The translations under genes were made by a program, and so were the position numbers. Positions 38,165 through 47,396 of a DNA stretch of 59,718 bases are shown piece by piece. The DNA is from Erysipelotrichaceae bacterium (GTDB lineage Bacteria; Bacillota_I; Bacilli_A; Erysipelotrichales; Coprobacillaceae): NCBI GenBank assembly GCA_021201655.1, contig JAJQEL010000088.1, positions 1 through 59,718 of the forward strand, given 5' to 3'. The notes below the pieces were generated by a model. That model was not told where the DNA came from. It was given only the letters and a program-made list of their open reading frames with translations, and did not search any database. How positions within the stretch are numbered: position 1 is the stretch's first letter; every line of letters begins with the position of its first letter.

Positions 38165-38877
38165 TTACATCTACCAATAATGAAACAATAAAAGAAATCC
38201 TGAAATTAAAACAAAAAAAATATCGTGACGAAACAGGATTATTTCTTGTCGAAGGGTATCATTTAGTAGCCGAAGCACGCAAGAAAAATTGTATTAAATC
38301 GATTATTACATCGTTAAATGAAACATTTATAGAAGATACTATATATGTATCAGATAACGTTATGAAAAAACTCGCTTTCACAAAGTCTCCGCAACCGATT
38401 ATGGCTATATGTTTTAAACAGGAAAATAGTATTGATTATACTTATTCACGATATTTATTGCTAGATCAGATTCAAGATCCTGGTAATTGTGGCACAATAA
38501 TACGCAGTGCTTTAGCTTTTGGATATAAACAGCTAATTTTATCAAAGGATTGTGTGGATATTTATAATGATAAGGTGATTAGAGCAACCCAGGGAGCATT
38601 ATTTGATGTGAATATTGTTTTAATGGATTTAGATAAAGCTATTGATTTATTGCATGAGCATCATATTGCTGTTTATGGAACGGCTTTAGAAAATGGCTTG
38701 GATATTCATATGTTTGATAAGAAAGATAAAATGGCTTTTGTGATGGGTAATGAAGGTAATGGGGTGTCAAAGGATATATTGGCTAAATGTGATAAGTGCA
38801 TCTATATTCCAATTACTGGTATTGATTCATTAAATGTGGCGATAGCAGCCAGTATTATAATGTATGAGTTTTGTTAA
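38161..38877 (+). CDS. SpoU/TrmH-family RNA 2'-O-methyltransferase
   Basis: This 238-aa protein has the N-terminal RNA-binding domain (VEGYHLVAEARKK) and the knotted SPOUT domain with its three motifs: LLDQIQDPGNCGTIIRSA, FVMGNEGNGVS and IPITGIDSLNVAIAAS. It should methylate a ribose in 23S rRNA (or in tRNA) with AdoMet. It corresponds to YsgA, which precedes pheST in Bacillus. The start ATG overlaps the preceding stop, and the pheST T-box leader begins right after it. Confidence 0.9.
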   Translation: MITSTNNETIKEILKLKQKKYRDETGLFLVEGYHLVAEARKKNCIKSIITSLNETFIEDTIYVSDNVMKKLAFTKSPQPIMAICFKQENSIDYTYSRYLLLDQIQDPGNCGTIIRSALAFGYKQLILSKDCVDIYNDKVIRATQGALFDVNIVLMDLDKAIDLLHEHHIAVYGTALENGLDIHMFDKKDKMAFVMGNEGNGVSKDILAKCDKCIYIPITGIDSLNVAIAASIIMYEFC

Positions 38878-38886
38878 AAAGTACTT

Positions 38887-38914
38887 GTTTTTGTACAACA
38901 ATTTGGTATAATTG
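38887..38914 (+). promoter_or_regulatory. Promoter of the pheST operon
   Basis: TTGTTT, a 16-base spacer and TATAAT (38909-38914) lie immediately ahead of the T-box leader. Confidence 0.6.
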
Positions 38915-38921
38915 AGTCGTT

Positions 38922-39148
38922 AAAACAATGAAGAGGATTAGTAGATAAGAAAGAGGTCATAGAGAGGGAGACAAACGGTGAAAGTTTTCTGGCATGATAC
39001 TTATTGAATTCACCTTGGAGTGCGACCAATCATCGCCGTAAGCATCGCGTTAAGAGCAAAGAGCGCACATATGTTTTATGTGAATAAGGATGGTACCGCG
39101 ATAACATCGTTCCTTTATGGAACGTTTTTTATTTTATAAGGAGGAAAA
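38922..39148 (+). promoter_or_regulatory. T-box riboswitch leader for phenylalanine
   Basis: The leader contains AGAGAGGGAG in the stem I region, GAATTCACC with the specifier TTC (39009-39011, Phe) and the conserved T-box AAGGATGGTACCGCG (39086-39100). The terminator is CGTTCC / GGAACG (39108-39124) with a T6 run. The T-box bases complement the 5' terminator arm, giving the antiterminator. Uncharged tRNA-Phe should bind specifier and T-box and switch on pheST. Confidence 0.93.
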
Positions 39149-39149
39149 T

Positions 39150-40184
39150 ATGGACGAACTATTACAAATTAAAGAAGAAGCTTTAGCTAAGATTGATAGT
39201 TGTACAACACTAAAAGAACTGAATGATTTAAGAGTCTTTTATTTAGGTAAAAAAGGACCTATGCAGGCAGCTATGAAATCTATGAAAAACATGGCTAAGG
39301 AAGAAAGAGCAGCTTTTGGACAGGTTTCTAATAAAGTGAAGCAGGAAATAACCAAAGCTATTGAAGATAAGAAAGTTCAACTGGAAGAAGAAGCAATCAT
39401 TAATAAGATTAAAAGTGAAACAATTGATATTAGCTTACCAGGTAATAAATTACCTGCAGGAGCTATTCATCCACTTACGATGGTTCAGGAACAATTAGAA
39501 GATTTATTTATTGGTATGGGATATACTGTAGCCGAAGGACCAGAAGTCGAAACTGATCATTTTAATTTTGAATTAATGAATATCCCTAAAGATCATCCAT
39601 CGAGAGATATGCAGGATACGTTCTATATTGATGATAATTTATTGATGCGAACCCATACATCACCAGTTCAGGCCCATGTCTTAATGGCAGCCAAAGGAGA
39701 AGGACCTATTAAGGTTATTTGTCCTGGTAAGACATATCGTCGTGATGATGACGATGCAACCCATTCTCATCAATTCTCACAATGTGAAGGATTGGTTATT
39801 GGTAAAAATATTACTATGGCTGATTTAACAGGCACATTAGAATTATTTGCGAAAAAGATGTTTGGGGAAAAACGTGAAATTCGTTTAAGACCATCATATT
39901 TTCCTTTTACTGAACCAAGTGTAGAAGTTGATATTTCATGTTTCAACTGTGATGGTAAAGGTTGTGCCATGTGTAAGGGAACTGGCTGGATTGAAGTCTT
40001 AGGAGCTGGTATGGTTAATCCTAAGGTATTAGAAATGTGTGGTTTTGATAGTGAAGTGTATCAAGGCTTTGCTTTTGGTATTGGTTTGGAAAGAGTGGCC
40101 ATGTTGAAGTATGGTATTGATAATATTAGAGATTTCTACAGTGATGATTTAAGATTCTTAAATCAATTCGCTAGAAAGGATTAG
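39150..40184 (+). CDS. pheS: Phenylalanyl-tRNA synthetase alpha subunit
   Basis: The start is set at [14 protein letters not shown] (39150), behind AAGGAGG; the longer frame would start inside the T-box terminator. The 344-aa product has the N-terminal coiled coil, then the class II core: motif 2 around [21 protein letters not shown], and motif 3 at [15 protein letters not shown]. It also has a [17 protein letters not shown] cysteine cluster. With PheT it charges tRNA-Phe. Control is by the T-box upstream, and pheT follows after two bases. Confidence 0.97.
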   Translation: MDELLQIKEEALAKIDSCTTLKELNDLRVFYLGKKGPMQAAMKSMKNMAKEERAAFGQVSNKVKQEITKAIEDKKVQLEEEAIINKIKSETIDISLPGNKLPAGAIHPLTMVQEQLEDLFIGMGYTVAEGPEVETDHFNFELMNIPKDHPSRDMQDTFYIDDNLLMRTHTSPVQAHVLMAAKGEGPIKVICPGKTYRRDDDDATHSHQFSQCEGLVIGKNITMADLTGTLELFAKKMFGEKREIRLRPSYFPFTEPSVEVDISCFNCDGKGCAMCKGTGWIEVLGAGMVNPKVLEMCGFDSEVYQGFAFGIGLERVAMLKYGIDNIRDFYSDDLRFLNQFARKD

Positions 40185-40186
40185 TT

Positions 40187-42571
40187 ATGAAAGCAAGTTT
40201 AAAATTATTAAATGAATATGTTAAGGTTGATGATTATCAACCTCAAGATATAGCTGATAAACTCACTTATATTGGTCATGAAGTAGAAGGTATGGAACCC
40301 TTTGCTCATGGAGATAAATTAGTTATTGGTGAAGTTATTGAATGTGTACCTCATCCTGATAGTGATCATTTAAAGGTTTGCCAGGTCAATATTGGTACTC
40401 AAATCAATCAAATTGTTTGTGGTGCACCTAATATTGCGAAAGGTCAAAAGGTTATTGTTGCTTTACCTGGTTGTGATTTAGGTGGTCAAAAAATTAGTTC
40501 AGGTAAAATTAGAGGTCAATTATCAGATGGGATGATTTGTTCTATTGCTGAATTAGGTATTGATCAAAGATTATTAAGACCTAAAGATAAAGATGGGACT
40601 CATGAATTACCATTGGATGCTCCAGTAGGAGAAGAAGCTTTACCATATATGGGTTATGATGATACTGTTTTAGATATTAGTTTAACACCTAATCGTGCTG
40701 ATTGTATGGCCATGATTTCTTTAGCATATGAAGTAGGGGCTTTATTGAATCGTGATGTGAAGATTCCTGAAATCAAGGAAATGGATGAATTAGAAAGTGA
40801 TATCAAAGTTATTGTTGAAACTGATAAGTGTCCATTCTTTGGCGCAAAGCTTGTTAAGGGAGTTAATACCAAAGAATCACCTGAATGGTTAAGAACATAT
40901 TTAATGGCAAGTGGAGTTAAACCTATCAATAACGTTGTTGATATTTCTAACTTTGTCATGATTGAAACAGGTCAACCTATTCATATGTATGATTATGATA
41001 AGTTAAAGAAGAAAGAATTTGTGATTAAGACTGGTTTTAATGAAAAAGCTGTGTTATTGGATGACTTAGAATATCAGTTATTACCTGAAGATATCATTGT
41101 ATCAACAGATGATGGTATTGGCTGCGTGGCTGGTGTTATGGGTGGCAATGATACTAAGATTGATGATAGTACTGTGAATATTGTCATTGAAGCAGCAACA
41201 TTTGATGGGGCTTCTTTAAGAAATACAGCTAGACGTCTTAATCTATTAACAGACGCTTCTCAACATTATATCAAAGGTGCTATTGATACAGCTAATACAT
41301 ATCGTGTCTTAAATCGTTGTGCCTCATTATTAAAGGATTTAGCTGATGCAAAAGAAATCTATCAAACAGTCTCTACTCCTTATGATGCAACTAAGCGTAC
41401 AATTACTTGTTCTACAGCTAAAGTAAATCATCTTTTAGGTACCAATATTACTACCGAAGAAATCGCTGATATCTATACAAGATTACATTTTACTTATACA
41501 TTAGAAAATGATATCTTTAACGTTACTGTTCCAACATATCGTAACGATATGAGCATTCCTGCTGACTTAATAGAAGAAGTTGCAAGAATGTATGGTTATA
41601 ATAAAATTCCAGCAACATTACCAGAAATGGAAACAACTCAAGGAAGCCTAACAGATTTCCAATCTAAATCTAGATATCTGAAACATCTCTTATCAGATTT
41701 AGGTTTACATGAAACCATTACTTATACTTTAACATCACCTGCTAAAGTTGATGATTTCAACCTATTCCATTCTAGTGATGCTATAGAATTATTATCACCA
41801 TTAAGTGAAGAAAGAAGTGTCACTAGAAAATCATTGATTCCTTCATTACTTGAAGTGATCAATTATAATAATTCACATGCGATTAAAGATGTCAATATCT
41901 TTGAAATATCTAAAACCTATTCAAAAGATACCGAATTATCAACATTAGCTATTGCATGTTCTGGTTTATATCAATCAGTTCCTTGGAAACAAATCAATAC
42001 AAAAGCTGACTTCTATTTAGTCAAAGGCTTTGTTGATGCTATCTTTAAGAAACTTAATATTGAAGAATCACGTTACACCTTAAAACGTGTAGAAGAAGAT
42101 AATCGTTACTTCCATCCAGGTAGAAGTGGTTATATCATGATGGGTAAGAACATTGTTGGTGTTGTTGGTGAAATCCATCCATTAATGGCTAAAAAATATG
42201 ATATCAAAGATGCTTATGTAGCAGAATTAAACTTATCCGTCTTATTAGCCTTAAAGACTAGAAAACTTCAATTCACTGCTATTCCTCAATATCCATCTAT
42301 TACCAGAGATATTGCCTTAGTTATGGATAAAGATATTCCTACTAATGATGTTGTAAAATCTATCCAAAAAGTAAGCAGACGAATGATAACTGAAACAGAA
42401 ATCTTTGATATCTATGAAGGTGAACATGTTGAAGAAGGCAAAAAATCAGTAGCTATCTCTTTAACATTCCAGGATCCTTCTAAGACATTAGAAGATGCAA
42501 CTGTTAATAAATTAATGGAAGATATCTTAAAAGTCGTTGAAAAAACATATGATGCTCATTTAAGAGCTTAA
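40187..42571 (+). CDS. pheT: Phenylalanyl-tRNA synthetase beta subunit
   Basis: This 794-aa beta subunit has the usual order: an EMAP-like tRNA-binding domain (about 40-150, with HPDSDHLKVCQVNIG), the B3/B4 editing domain (about 210-385), the B5 domain (about 400-475), the catalytic-like core, and a C-terminal anticodon-binding FDX-ACB domain (QYPSITRDIALVMDKDI). It begins two bases after pheS and ends in its own terminator. It belongs to the T-box-controlled operon. Confidence 0.97.
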   Translation: MKASLKLLNEYVKVDDYQPQDIADKLTYIGHEVEGMEPFAHGDKLVIGEVIECVPHPDSDHLKVCQVNIGTQINQIVCGAPNIAKGQKVIVALPGCDLGGQKISSGKIRGQLSDGMICSIAELGIDQRLLRPKDKDGTHELPLDAPVGEEALPYMGYDDTVLDISLTPNRADCMAMISLAYEVGALLNRDVKIPEIKEMDELESDIKVIVETDKCPFFGAKLVKGVNTKESPEWLRTYLMASGVKPINNVVDISNFVMIETGQPIHMYDYDKLKKKEFVIKTGFNEKAVLLDDLEYQLLPEDIIVSTDDGIGCVAGVMGGNDTKIDDSTVNIVIEAATFDGASLRNTARRLNLLTDASQHYIKGAIDTANTYRVLNRCASLLKDLADAKEIYQTVSTPYDATKRTITCSTAKVNHLLGTNITTEEIADIYTRLHFTYTLENDIFNVTVPTYRNDMSIPADLIEEVARMYGYNKIPATLPEMETTQGSLTDFQSKSRYLKHLLSDLGLHETITYTLTSPAKVDDFNLFHSSDAIELLSPLSEERSVTRKSLIPSLLEVINYNNSHAIKDVNIFEISKTYSKDTELSTLAIACSGLYQSVPWKQINTKADFYLVKGFVDAIFKKLNIEESRYTLKRVEEDNRYFHPGRSGYIMMGKNIVGVVGEIHPLMAKKYDIKDAYVAELNLSVLLALKTRKLQFTAIPQYPSITRDIALVMDKDIPTNDVVKSIQKVSRRMITETEIFDIYEGEHVEEGKKSVAISLTFQDPSKTLEDATVNKLMEDILKVVEKTYDAHLRA

Positions 42572-42598
42572 TAGTCCACAATTGTGGACTATTTTTTA
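42570..42598 (+). terminator. Terminator of the pheST operon
   Basis: AATAGTCCACAA / TTGTGGACTATT is a perfect 24-base palindrome at the pheT stop, followed by TTTTATT. Confidence 0.85.
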
Positions 42599-42660
42599 TT
42601 CTCCTAAAAAATTTAAATTTTTTCACGAAAAAAAAGAAATTTTGAAATTATACGCGTATA

Positions 42661-42729
42661 TATAATAGTAGGAGGATTTTTATACTCTCCTATATAAAAG
42701 TCAATTAAGCAACTTCGGTTGCTTTTTTG
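42661..42729 (+). promoter_or_regulatory. Short leader with terminator ahead of the toxin-like gene
   Basis: A TATAAT at 42661-42666 is followed by AGGAG...CTCCT (a possible short stem) and by AAGCAAC TTCG GTTGCTT (42707-42724) with six T. A second AAAGGAGG then starts the coding region. It may be an attenuator or a small RNA. No good -35 box is seen at the correct distance, so the promoter is weakly supported; the terminator hairpin is clear. Confidence 0.4.
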
Positions 42730-42754
42730 TTGTCTAAAAATAAAGGAGGATTAT

Positions 42755-43525
42755 ATGAAAAATGAGATTGCTACTATTGTTAAAGAATTTTTAGATGGGT
42801 ACATAAAGTATTTTTTAAAGAATGATAATATTAAGATTATTTATTTTAAATCTGATTTAGGTAGATTTAGAAATCATTTAAAAAATCAGGAAATCAATAT
42901 TAATGAAGAATATCGTAGAATATTACAAGAACGTTTTTCATATGGTACGAAATTAGGAAAAGAAATATATGTGAAATATGTTAATGATGATTCTATTGGT
43001 TCGTTTGATTATCCAAGTGTTCCTTGTTATAATATTCATGACAAGAAAATTTATCTAAATGCAATTACTGATATGCAAAATCCTAGAGGTGCAGGTGTGA
43101 CATGGTTTCATGAACACGGACATTATGTTGATGCTGTTTTAGGAAATATTTCTTATGATGAGGTTTTTAGAAAACTATTGTATGAGGATGCATTAAAATA
43201 TTGTGAGGATTATGGTAGAAAATATCATTTGCAATCGATTGAAGTAGTTAATATCATTGTTAGTAACGAATTAAACGATATGCATCTTCATTCGGCAATA
43301 TCAGATTTGATGGAAGGAATAACTGATGGACAAATTATTAATGTTGCAGGTCATGGTGACATATATTGGAAGCAAGGTAAATACACAATTACTAGAGAAG
43401 CTTTCGCTCACATGTTTGGATGCCAATTTGACAGCGAAAGATATAAGGAAATGAAAAAATATTGTCCTAATTCTTTAAAATATTTTGAAAAGAAATTAAA
43501 AACAATGAAAGGAAGAAGACAATGA
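42755..43525 (+). CDS. HExxH metallopeptidase, intact homologue of the broken toxin
   Basis: The start is set at MKNEIATIVKEFLDG (42755), behind AAAGGAGGATTAT, giving 256 aa. The zinc motif is H119-E-H-G-H123 (WFHEHGHYVDAVLG), and the third ligand is likely E185 in REAFAHMFG. The C-terminus KKYCPNSLKYFEKK matches RWFPNTTTRFLKI of the domain at 14358-15067, as do IYLN before the motif and ISDL after it. It lacks the coiled-coil N-terminal domain of that protein and any signal peptide. It is coupled by a four-base overlap to a small gene, as in toxin-immunity pairs. The substrate is unknown. Confidence 0.75.
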   Translation: MKNEIATIVKEFLDGYIKYFLKNDNIKIIYFKSDLGRFRNHLKNQEININEEYRRILQERFSYGTKLGKEIYVKYVNDDSIGSFDYPSVPCYNIHDKKIYLNAITDMQNPRGAGVTWFHEHGHYVDAVLGNISYDEVFRKLLYEDALKYCEDYGRKYHLQSIEVVNIIVSNELNDMHLHSAISDLMEGITDGQIINVAGHGDIYWKQGKYTITREAFAHMFGCQFDSERYKEMKKYCPNSLKYFEKKLKTMKGRRQ

Positions 43526-43734
43526 AAATAAAAAAAAGATTGGACAAGGCTATACATAACTTCATATGTACATTTGATTATTATCCAAATTATCCTTCGA
43601 ATATTGGTTTTGACCAAATTGAATATGCTAAGGAATTAGAAAAATGTGTTGCAGACAATTTTGATTATACTATTGAAAAGTATGGAACAGTTCCTCCAGT
43701 TTGGACAGGCTATCAAAATGTCATTTTAGATTAA
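43522..43734 (+). CDS. Small immunity-like partner of the HExxH protein
   Basis: This 70-aa protein begins MKIKKRLDKAIHNFIC and contains FDYYPN and QIEYAKELEKCV, which match FDYIPK and QQEYIAALKESV in the 56-aa protein behind the other toxin. Its ATG overlaps the stop of the metallopeptidase gene. The shared position and residues in two separate loci support an immunity or inhibitor role. The C-terminus (PPVWTGYQNVILD) has no counterpart in the shorter homologue. Function is inferred. Confidence 0.65.
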   Translation: MKIKKRLDKAIHNFICTFDYYPNYPSNIGFDQIEYAKELEKCVADNFDYTIEKYGTVPPVWTGYQNVILD

Positions 43735-43738
43735 TTTA

Positions 43739-43766
43739 ATGACTATCATAGGCGATAGTCATTTTT
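43739..43766 (+). terminator. Terminator after the HExxH/immunity pair
   Basis: ATGACTATC (43739-43747) pairs with GATAGTCAT (about 43754-43762), followed by TTTTTG. Confidence 0.75.
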
Positions 43767-43821
43767 GTTGCTATATGTTAAATATTTTGATAAAATAATT
43801 ATGAAAAGAGGAGTGATTAAT

Positions 43822-44004
43822 ATGAGAGGACCAAATAGAAAGATATCTTATTGGCGTATAAATGAAGAATGGTATTATACAAAAATTAATTCTAAAGGAC
43901 ATGTAAAATATTATGCAACAGACAAAGCTCCCAAAGAAGCAAAAAAGAGTTTAAATGCTTATTATCGCTATATTAGAATGAGAAAATTGATGGGCACATG
44001 GTAA
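43822..44004 (+). CDS. Small basic protein of unknown function
   Basis: The start is set at MRGPNRKISYWRINEEWY (43822), eight bases after AGAGGAG, giving 60 aa. The protein is rich in Lys, Arg and Tyr (INSKGHVKYYATDKAPKEAKK, YYRYIRMRK) and could bind nucleic acid, but no family is recognised. It is followed by its own terminator (44032-44057). It lies just after the toxin-like pair and may be a further part of that locus. Confidence 0.55.
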   Translation: MRGPNRKISYWRINEEWYYTKINSKGHVKYYATDKAPKEAKKSLNAYYRYIRMRKLMGTW

Positions 44005-44031
44005 AGATAATTATTATATTTAATATTATTG

Positions 44032-44057
44032 CAGTTCTCAATATGAGAACTGTTTTT
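44032..44057 (+). terminator. Terminator after the small basic protein
   Basis: CAGTTCTCA (44032-44040) pairs with TGAGAACTG (44044-44052), followed by five T. Confidence 0.8.
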
Positions 44058-44239
44058 AATTTAATAAAATTTATTAATTTGTTAATTTTTTGTATTAAAA
44101 CGACAATTTATGAAAAAATGTCAATATTTTGAAAATTTATTGTATTTATGGGAATATATTGTTATAATGGATAAGTCGCTTGTATTGTACAAATGTATGT
44201 ACAAAAATACAATTTATATTTATGGAGGGTTTTTATTTT

Positions 44240-45652
44240 ATGGAAGATTCCAAGAAAATCAAGTGGTATGGCTTGGCGTTCATGGCCTTCTCAACAGTAT
44301 GGGGATTCGGAAATGTCCTCAATGGCTTTGTGTACTTTAATGGTATTCAAGTTATCTTTAGTTGGGTTTTCATGTTCGCCTTATATTTTGTACCATATGC
44401 TTTAATGGTCGGAGAATTAGGCTCTGCCTTTAAAGATTTAGGTGGTGGTGTCAGTTCATGGATTAATGAAACAATGGGACCAAAGATTGCCTATTATGCT
44501 GGCTGGACATATTGGGCATGTCATATTACTTATATTGCCTCAAAGAGTAGTGGTGGCTTAAAAGCCTTAAGCTGGGCTATATTTAGAAATGCGGAAACGT
44601 ATGATACTTTCCCAACATTGGGTGTTCAACTGGCAACGTTAGCGATTCTGCTGATATTCTGCTGGGTTGCTAGTAAAGGTATGAATCCGTTAAAGAATTT
44701 AGCTACCATTGCAGGATCAAGTATGTTTATTATGTCCATTTTATTCATTTTGATGATGTTTGCCGCACCTATCATTAATCCTAATGGTGGTTATGTTTCA
44801 ATGGACTTTAGTTTAAAGAACATTGTACCGCAATTTAACGTCAATTATTTTACATCACTATCGATTTTAGTTTTTGCGGTTGGTGGCTGTGAAAAGATAT
44901 CTCCTTATGTTAATAAGGTTGAAAATCCATCAAAAGGATTCCCTAAGGGTATGATTACATTAGCTATCATGGTTATGGTTTGTGCTATTTTAGGAACTGT
45001 CGCTATGGGTATGATGTTTGATCCTGAAGTGATTAATGAAAACTTTAGTGCTTATGTATCAAATGGTGCTTATTGGGCATTTCAGGATTTAGGGGAATAT
45101 TATCATGTTGGAGATGCTATTTTGGTTGTTTATGCATTATGTAATATGGTTGGACAACTTTCAACATTGGTTATCAGTATTGATGCCCCACTTAGAATGT
45201 TATTGGATAATGAAGATACACAACAATTCATCCCTAAGGCATTATTAAAGAAAAACCAACATGGTGCTTATGTTAATGGTATCAAATTAGTTGCTGTTTT
45301 ATCAGGCGCTATCATTTTAGTACAATCTGTTGTTCCTGGAGCTGCTTCAGTATTAACCCAATTAACAAAACTTAATTCTGTATGTATGCCACTTCGTTAT
45401 TTATGGGTATTTGTAGCTTATATCGCATTACGCAGACAGTTTGATAAATTCCCTGCTGAATATCGTTTTGTCAAAGGTCAGGGATTAGCAATGTTCTTTG
45501 GTTGCTGGTGTTTTGCCGTAACATTAATTTGTTGTATTATGGGTATGTATTCAACAGACTTGTTCACAATGGCATTAAATATTATAACGCCAATTGTTTT
45601 AACGGCCTTAGGTTTGATTTTACCACAAATTGCAAAACGAGAAGCACAGTAG
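44240..45652 (+). CDS. APC-superfamily amino acid transporter
   Basis: The start is set at MEDSKKIKWYGLAF (44240), behind GGAGGG; an ATG at 44222 overlaps that site. The 470-aa protein has about 12 transmembrane helices, beginning with WYGLAFMAFSTVWGFGNVLN in the helix 1 position, and GELGSAFKDLGGGVSSWI in the second. This matches APC family members of the glutamate/GABA antiporter and YjeM-like type. It probably moves an amino acid or peptide-derived substrate across the membrane. The neighbouring M18 aminopeptidase 21 bases downstream suggests a link to peptide or amino acid use. Confidence 0.85.
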   Translation: MEDSKKIKWYGLAFMAFSTVWGFGNVLNGFVYFNGIQVIFSWVFMFALYFVPYALMVGELGSAFKDLGGGVSSWINETMGPKIAYYAGWTYWACHITYIASKSSGGLKALSWAIFRNAETYDTFPTLGVQLATLAILLIFCWVASKGMNPLKNLATIAGSSMFIMSILFILMMFAAPIINPNGGYVSMDFSLKNIVPQFNVNYFTSLSILVFAVGGCEKISPYVNKVENPSKGFPKGMITLAIMVMVCAILGTVAMGMMFDPEVINENFSAYVSNGAYWAFQDLGEYYHVGDAILVVYALCNMVGQLSTLVISIDAPLRMLLDNEDTQQFIPKALLKKNQHGAYVNGIKLVAVLSGAIILVQSVVPGAASVLTQLTKLNSVCMPLRYLWVFVAYIALRRQFDKFPAEYRFVKGQGLAMFFGCWCFAVTLICCIMGMYSTDLFTMALNIITPIVLTALGLILPQIAKREAQ

Positions 45653-45673
45653 TATAATATATTTGGAGGTTAT

Positions 45674-46996
45674 ATGATGGATAAAGAAATTTCGCAAAAT
45701 TTATTACAGTTTCTCAAAAAAAGTCCTACAGCGTTTCATGCTGTAGAAAACATCAGACAGAAACTACTAAATAATGGTTATAAAGAATTATTAGAAAGTG
45801 AACATTGGCAGATTGATTATAATCAAAAATATTTTGTCACCAGAAATCAATCAAGTATTATAGCATTTCATACTGGACAACCATTATCCAACTATAGTTT
45901 TCATATTGTTTCATCCCATAGTGATTCACCAACATTTAAAATAAAAGAAAATGCTGAACTACAAGTGAATGATAAATATATGAAACTCAATGTTGAGCCT
46001 TATGGTGGTATGTTATGTGCCACATGGTTTGATAAACCATTATCTATTGCTGGAAGAGTATTAGTGAAAGAAGACAATCAATTTATACCAAAATTATTAA
46101 ATTTTGATAGGGATTTAGTATTAATTCCAAATGTGGCTATTCATATGAATAGAAGTGTTAATGAAGGCTATGCTTATAATCAACAAATTGATATGTTACC
46201 ATTATTTGGTGGCAGTGAATGTCAAGCAGGTGAATTTAAGAAGTTAATTGCTAAAGAATTAGATGTTAATGTAGAAGATATTTATGGTTGTGATCTTTAT
46301 TTATATAATCGTACGGATCCATCTATTTGGGGAGTTAATGAAGAATTTATTTCCGCAGGACGTATCGATGATCTGCAATGTGCTTATACATCTTTGCAGG
46401 CTTTCTTAAAAGGTCATAATGATCAAAATATTAATGTCTTTGCATGTTTTGATAATGAAGAGGTTGGTTCTCAATCAAAGCAAGGTGCAGGATCAACAAT
46501 GCTGTTTGATGTGTTAAAACGTATTAATATGGCTCTCAATAAAACCGAAGAAGATTTTTATTGCGCTTTAGCTTCTAGCTTTATGGTGAGTGCGGATAAT
46601 GCTCATGCAGTTCATCCTAATCATCCAGAATTAACAGATGCGAAAAACTGTGTTTATATGAATGAAGGTATTGTTATAAAATCACACGCTAGTCAAAAAT
46701 ATACAAGTGACGCCACTAGTGTAGCGATTTTTAAATCCATTTGTGAAAATGCTCATGTACCTGTACAATTCTTTGCTAATCGTTCCGATAAATTAGGTGG
46801 TAGTACTTTAGGTAATATTGCAATGTCTCAAGTATCAATGAATAGTGTGGATATCGGTTTACCTCAGTTGGCTATGCATTCATCATATGAAACAGCTGGT
46901 ATTAAGGATAGTTATTATATGATAAAAGCATTAACAGAATTTTATAATTGTTATATTCAAGAAGGGGAAAACCATATATTAAAGGTTACAAAATAA
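45674..46996 (+). CDS. M18 family aminopeptidase
   Basis: This is about 440 aa (MDKEISQNLLQFLKKSPTAFHAVENI; the second ATG at 45677 is the likely start, behind TTGGAGG). Zinc-site motifs of the M18 family are present: SSHSDSPTFKI, FDNEEVGS with the catalytic Glu, and the C-terminal MHSSYETAG. The tail has GGSTLGNIAMSQ. It is a cytosolic dodecameric metallo-aminopeptidase that releases N-terminal residues, often acidic or neutral, from peptides. Its stop overlaps the start of the next gene by one base (TAATG). Confidence 0.93.
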   Translation: MMDKEISQNLLQFLKKSPTAFHAVENIRQKLLNNGYKELLESEHWQIDYNQKYFVTRNQSSIIAFHTGQPLSNYSFHIVSSHSDSPTFKIKENAELQVNDKYMKLNVEPYGGMLCATWFDKPLSIAGRVLVKEDNQFIPKLLNFDRDLVLIPNVAIHMNRSVNEGYAYNQQIDMLPLFGGSECQAGEFKKLIAKELDVNVEDIYGCDLYLYNRTDPSIWGVNEEFISAGRIDDLQCAYTSLQAFLKGHNDQNINVFACFDNEEVGSQSKQGAGSTMLFDVLKRINMALNKTEEDFYCALASSFMVSADNAHAVHPNHPELTDAKNCVYMNEGIVIKSHASQKYTSDATSVAIFKSICENAHVPVQFFANRSDKLGGSTLGNIAMSQVSMNSVDIGLPQLAMHSSYETAGIKDSYYMIKALTEFYNCYIQEGENHILKVTK

Positions 46997-47385
46997 TGAG
47001 TTATAAAAAACAATCACAACAAATTAAAAATGAAGATAAACAAAAATATAGTATAGCTTCCATATTAATTATTATGTGTGGATATATTGTTGTATTATTT
47101 TTAAAAGAATTCTTAAATCAGAATTATCTTATTCACTTTTATATTGATTCACTCATTGCAGTTGTCGCATTTTATATTACACTTCGTCAAATATTAGGTA
47201 TTCATCATCTGATTAAGAAATATCATATATCAATGCGACCATTGATCATTATTATTGTTGGTTTTATATTAAGTCTATTTGTAACATGTCTTACTTATGC
47301 AAGTCCCTTTGATATAACTTTCTTATTAATTGTTATTGCATTAATAACATCAAAAAGAATATATGACAAAGAGATGGCTAATTAG
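46996..47385 (+). CDS. Unknown membrane protein coupled to the aminopeptidase
   Basis: The start is set at MSYKKQSQQIKNEDK (46996), giving 129 aa. Four hydrophobic segments follow a basic tail: IASILIIMCGYIVVLFL, FYIDSLIAVVAFYITL, PLIIIIVGFILSLFVTCL and ITFLLIVIALIT. No family is recognised. The TAATG junction implies translation coupled to the aminopeptidase. The stop lies in a perfect palindrome shared with the convergent exporter genes. Confidence 0.65.
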   Translation: MSYKKQSQQIKNEDKQKYSIASILIIMCGYIVVLFLKEFLNQNYLIHFYIDSLIAVVAFYITLRQILGIHHLIKKYHISMRPLIIIIVGFILSLFVTCLTYASPFDITFLLIVIALITSKRIYDKEMAN

Positions 47386-47396
47386 CCATCTCTTAT
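47370..47396. terminator. Bidirectional terminator between convergent operons
   Basis: AGAGATGGCTAA / TTAGCCATCTCT (47370-47393) is a perfect palindrome lying over the stop codon of the plus-strand gene and directly before that of the minus-strand one. Confidence 0.7.

Noticed and set aside
39117-39149. Upstream start of pheS at 39117
   Set aside because: It lies inside the T-box terminator, and AAGGAGG supports the start at 39150.
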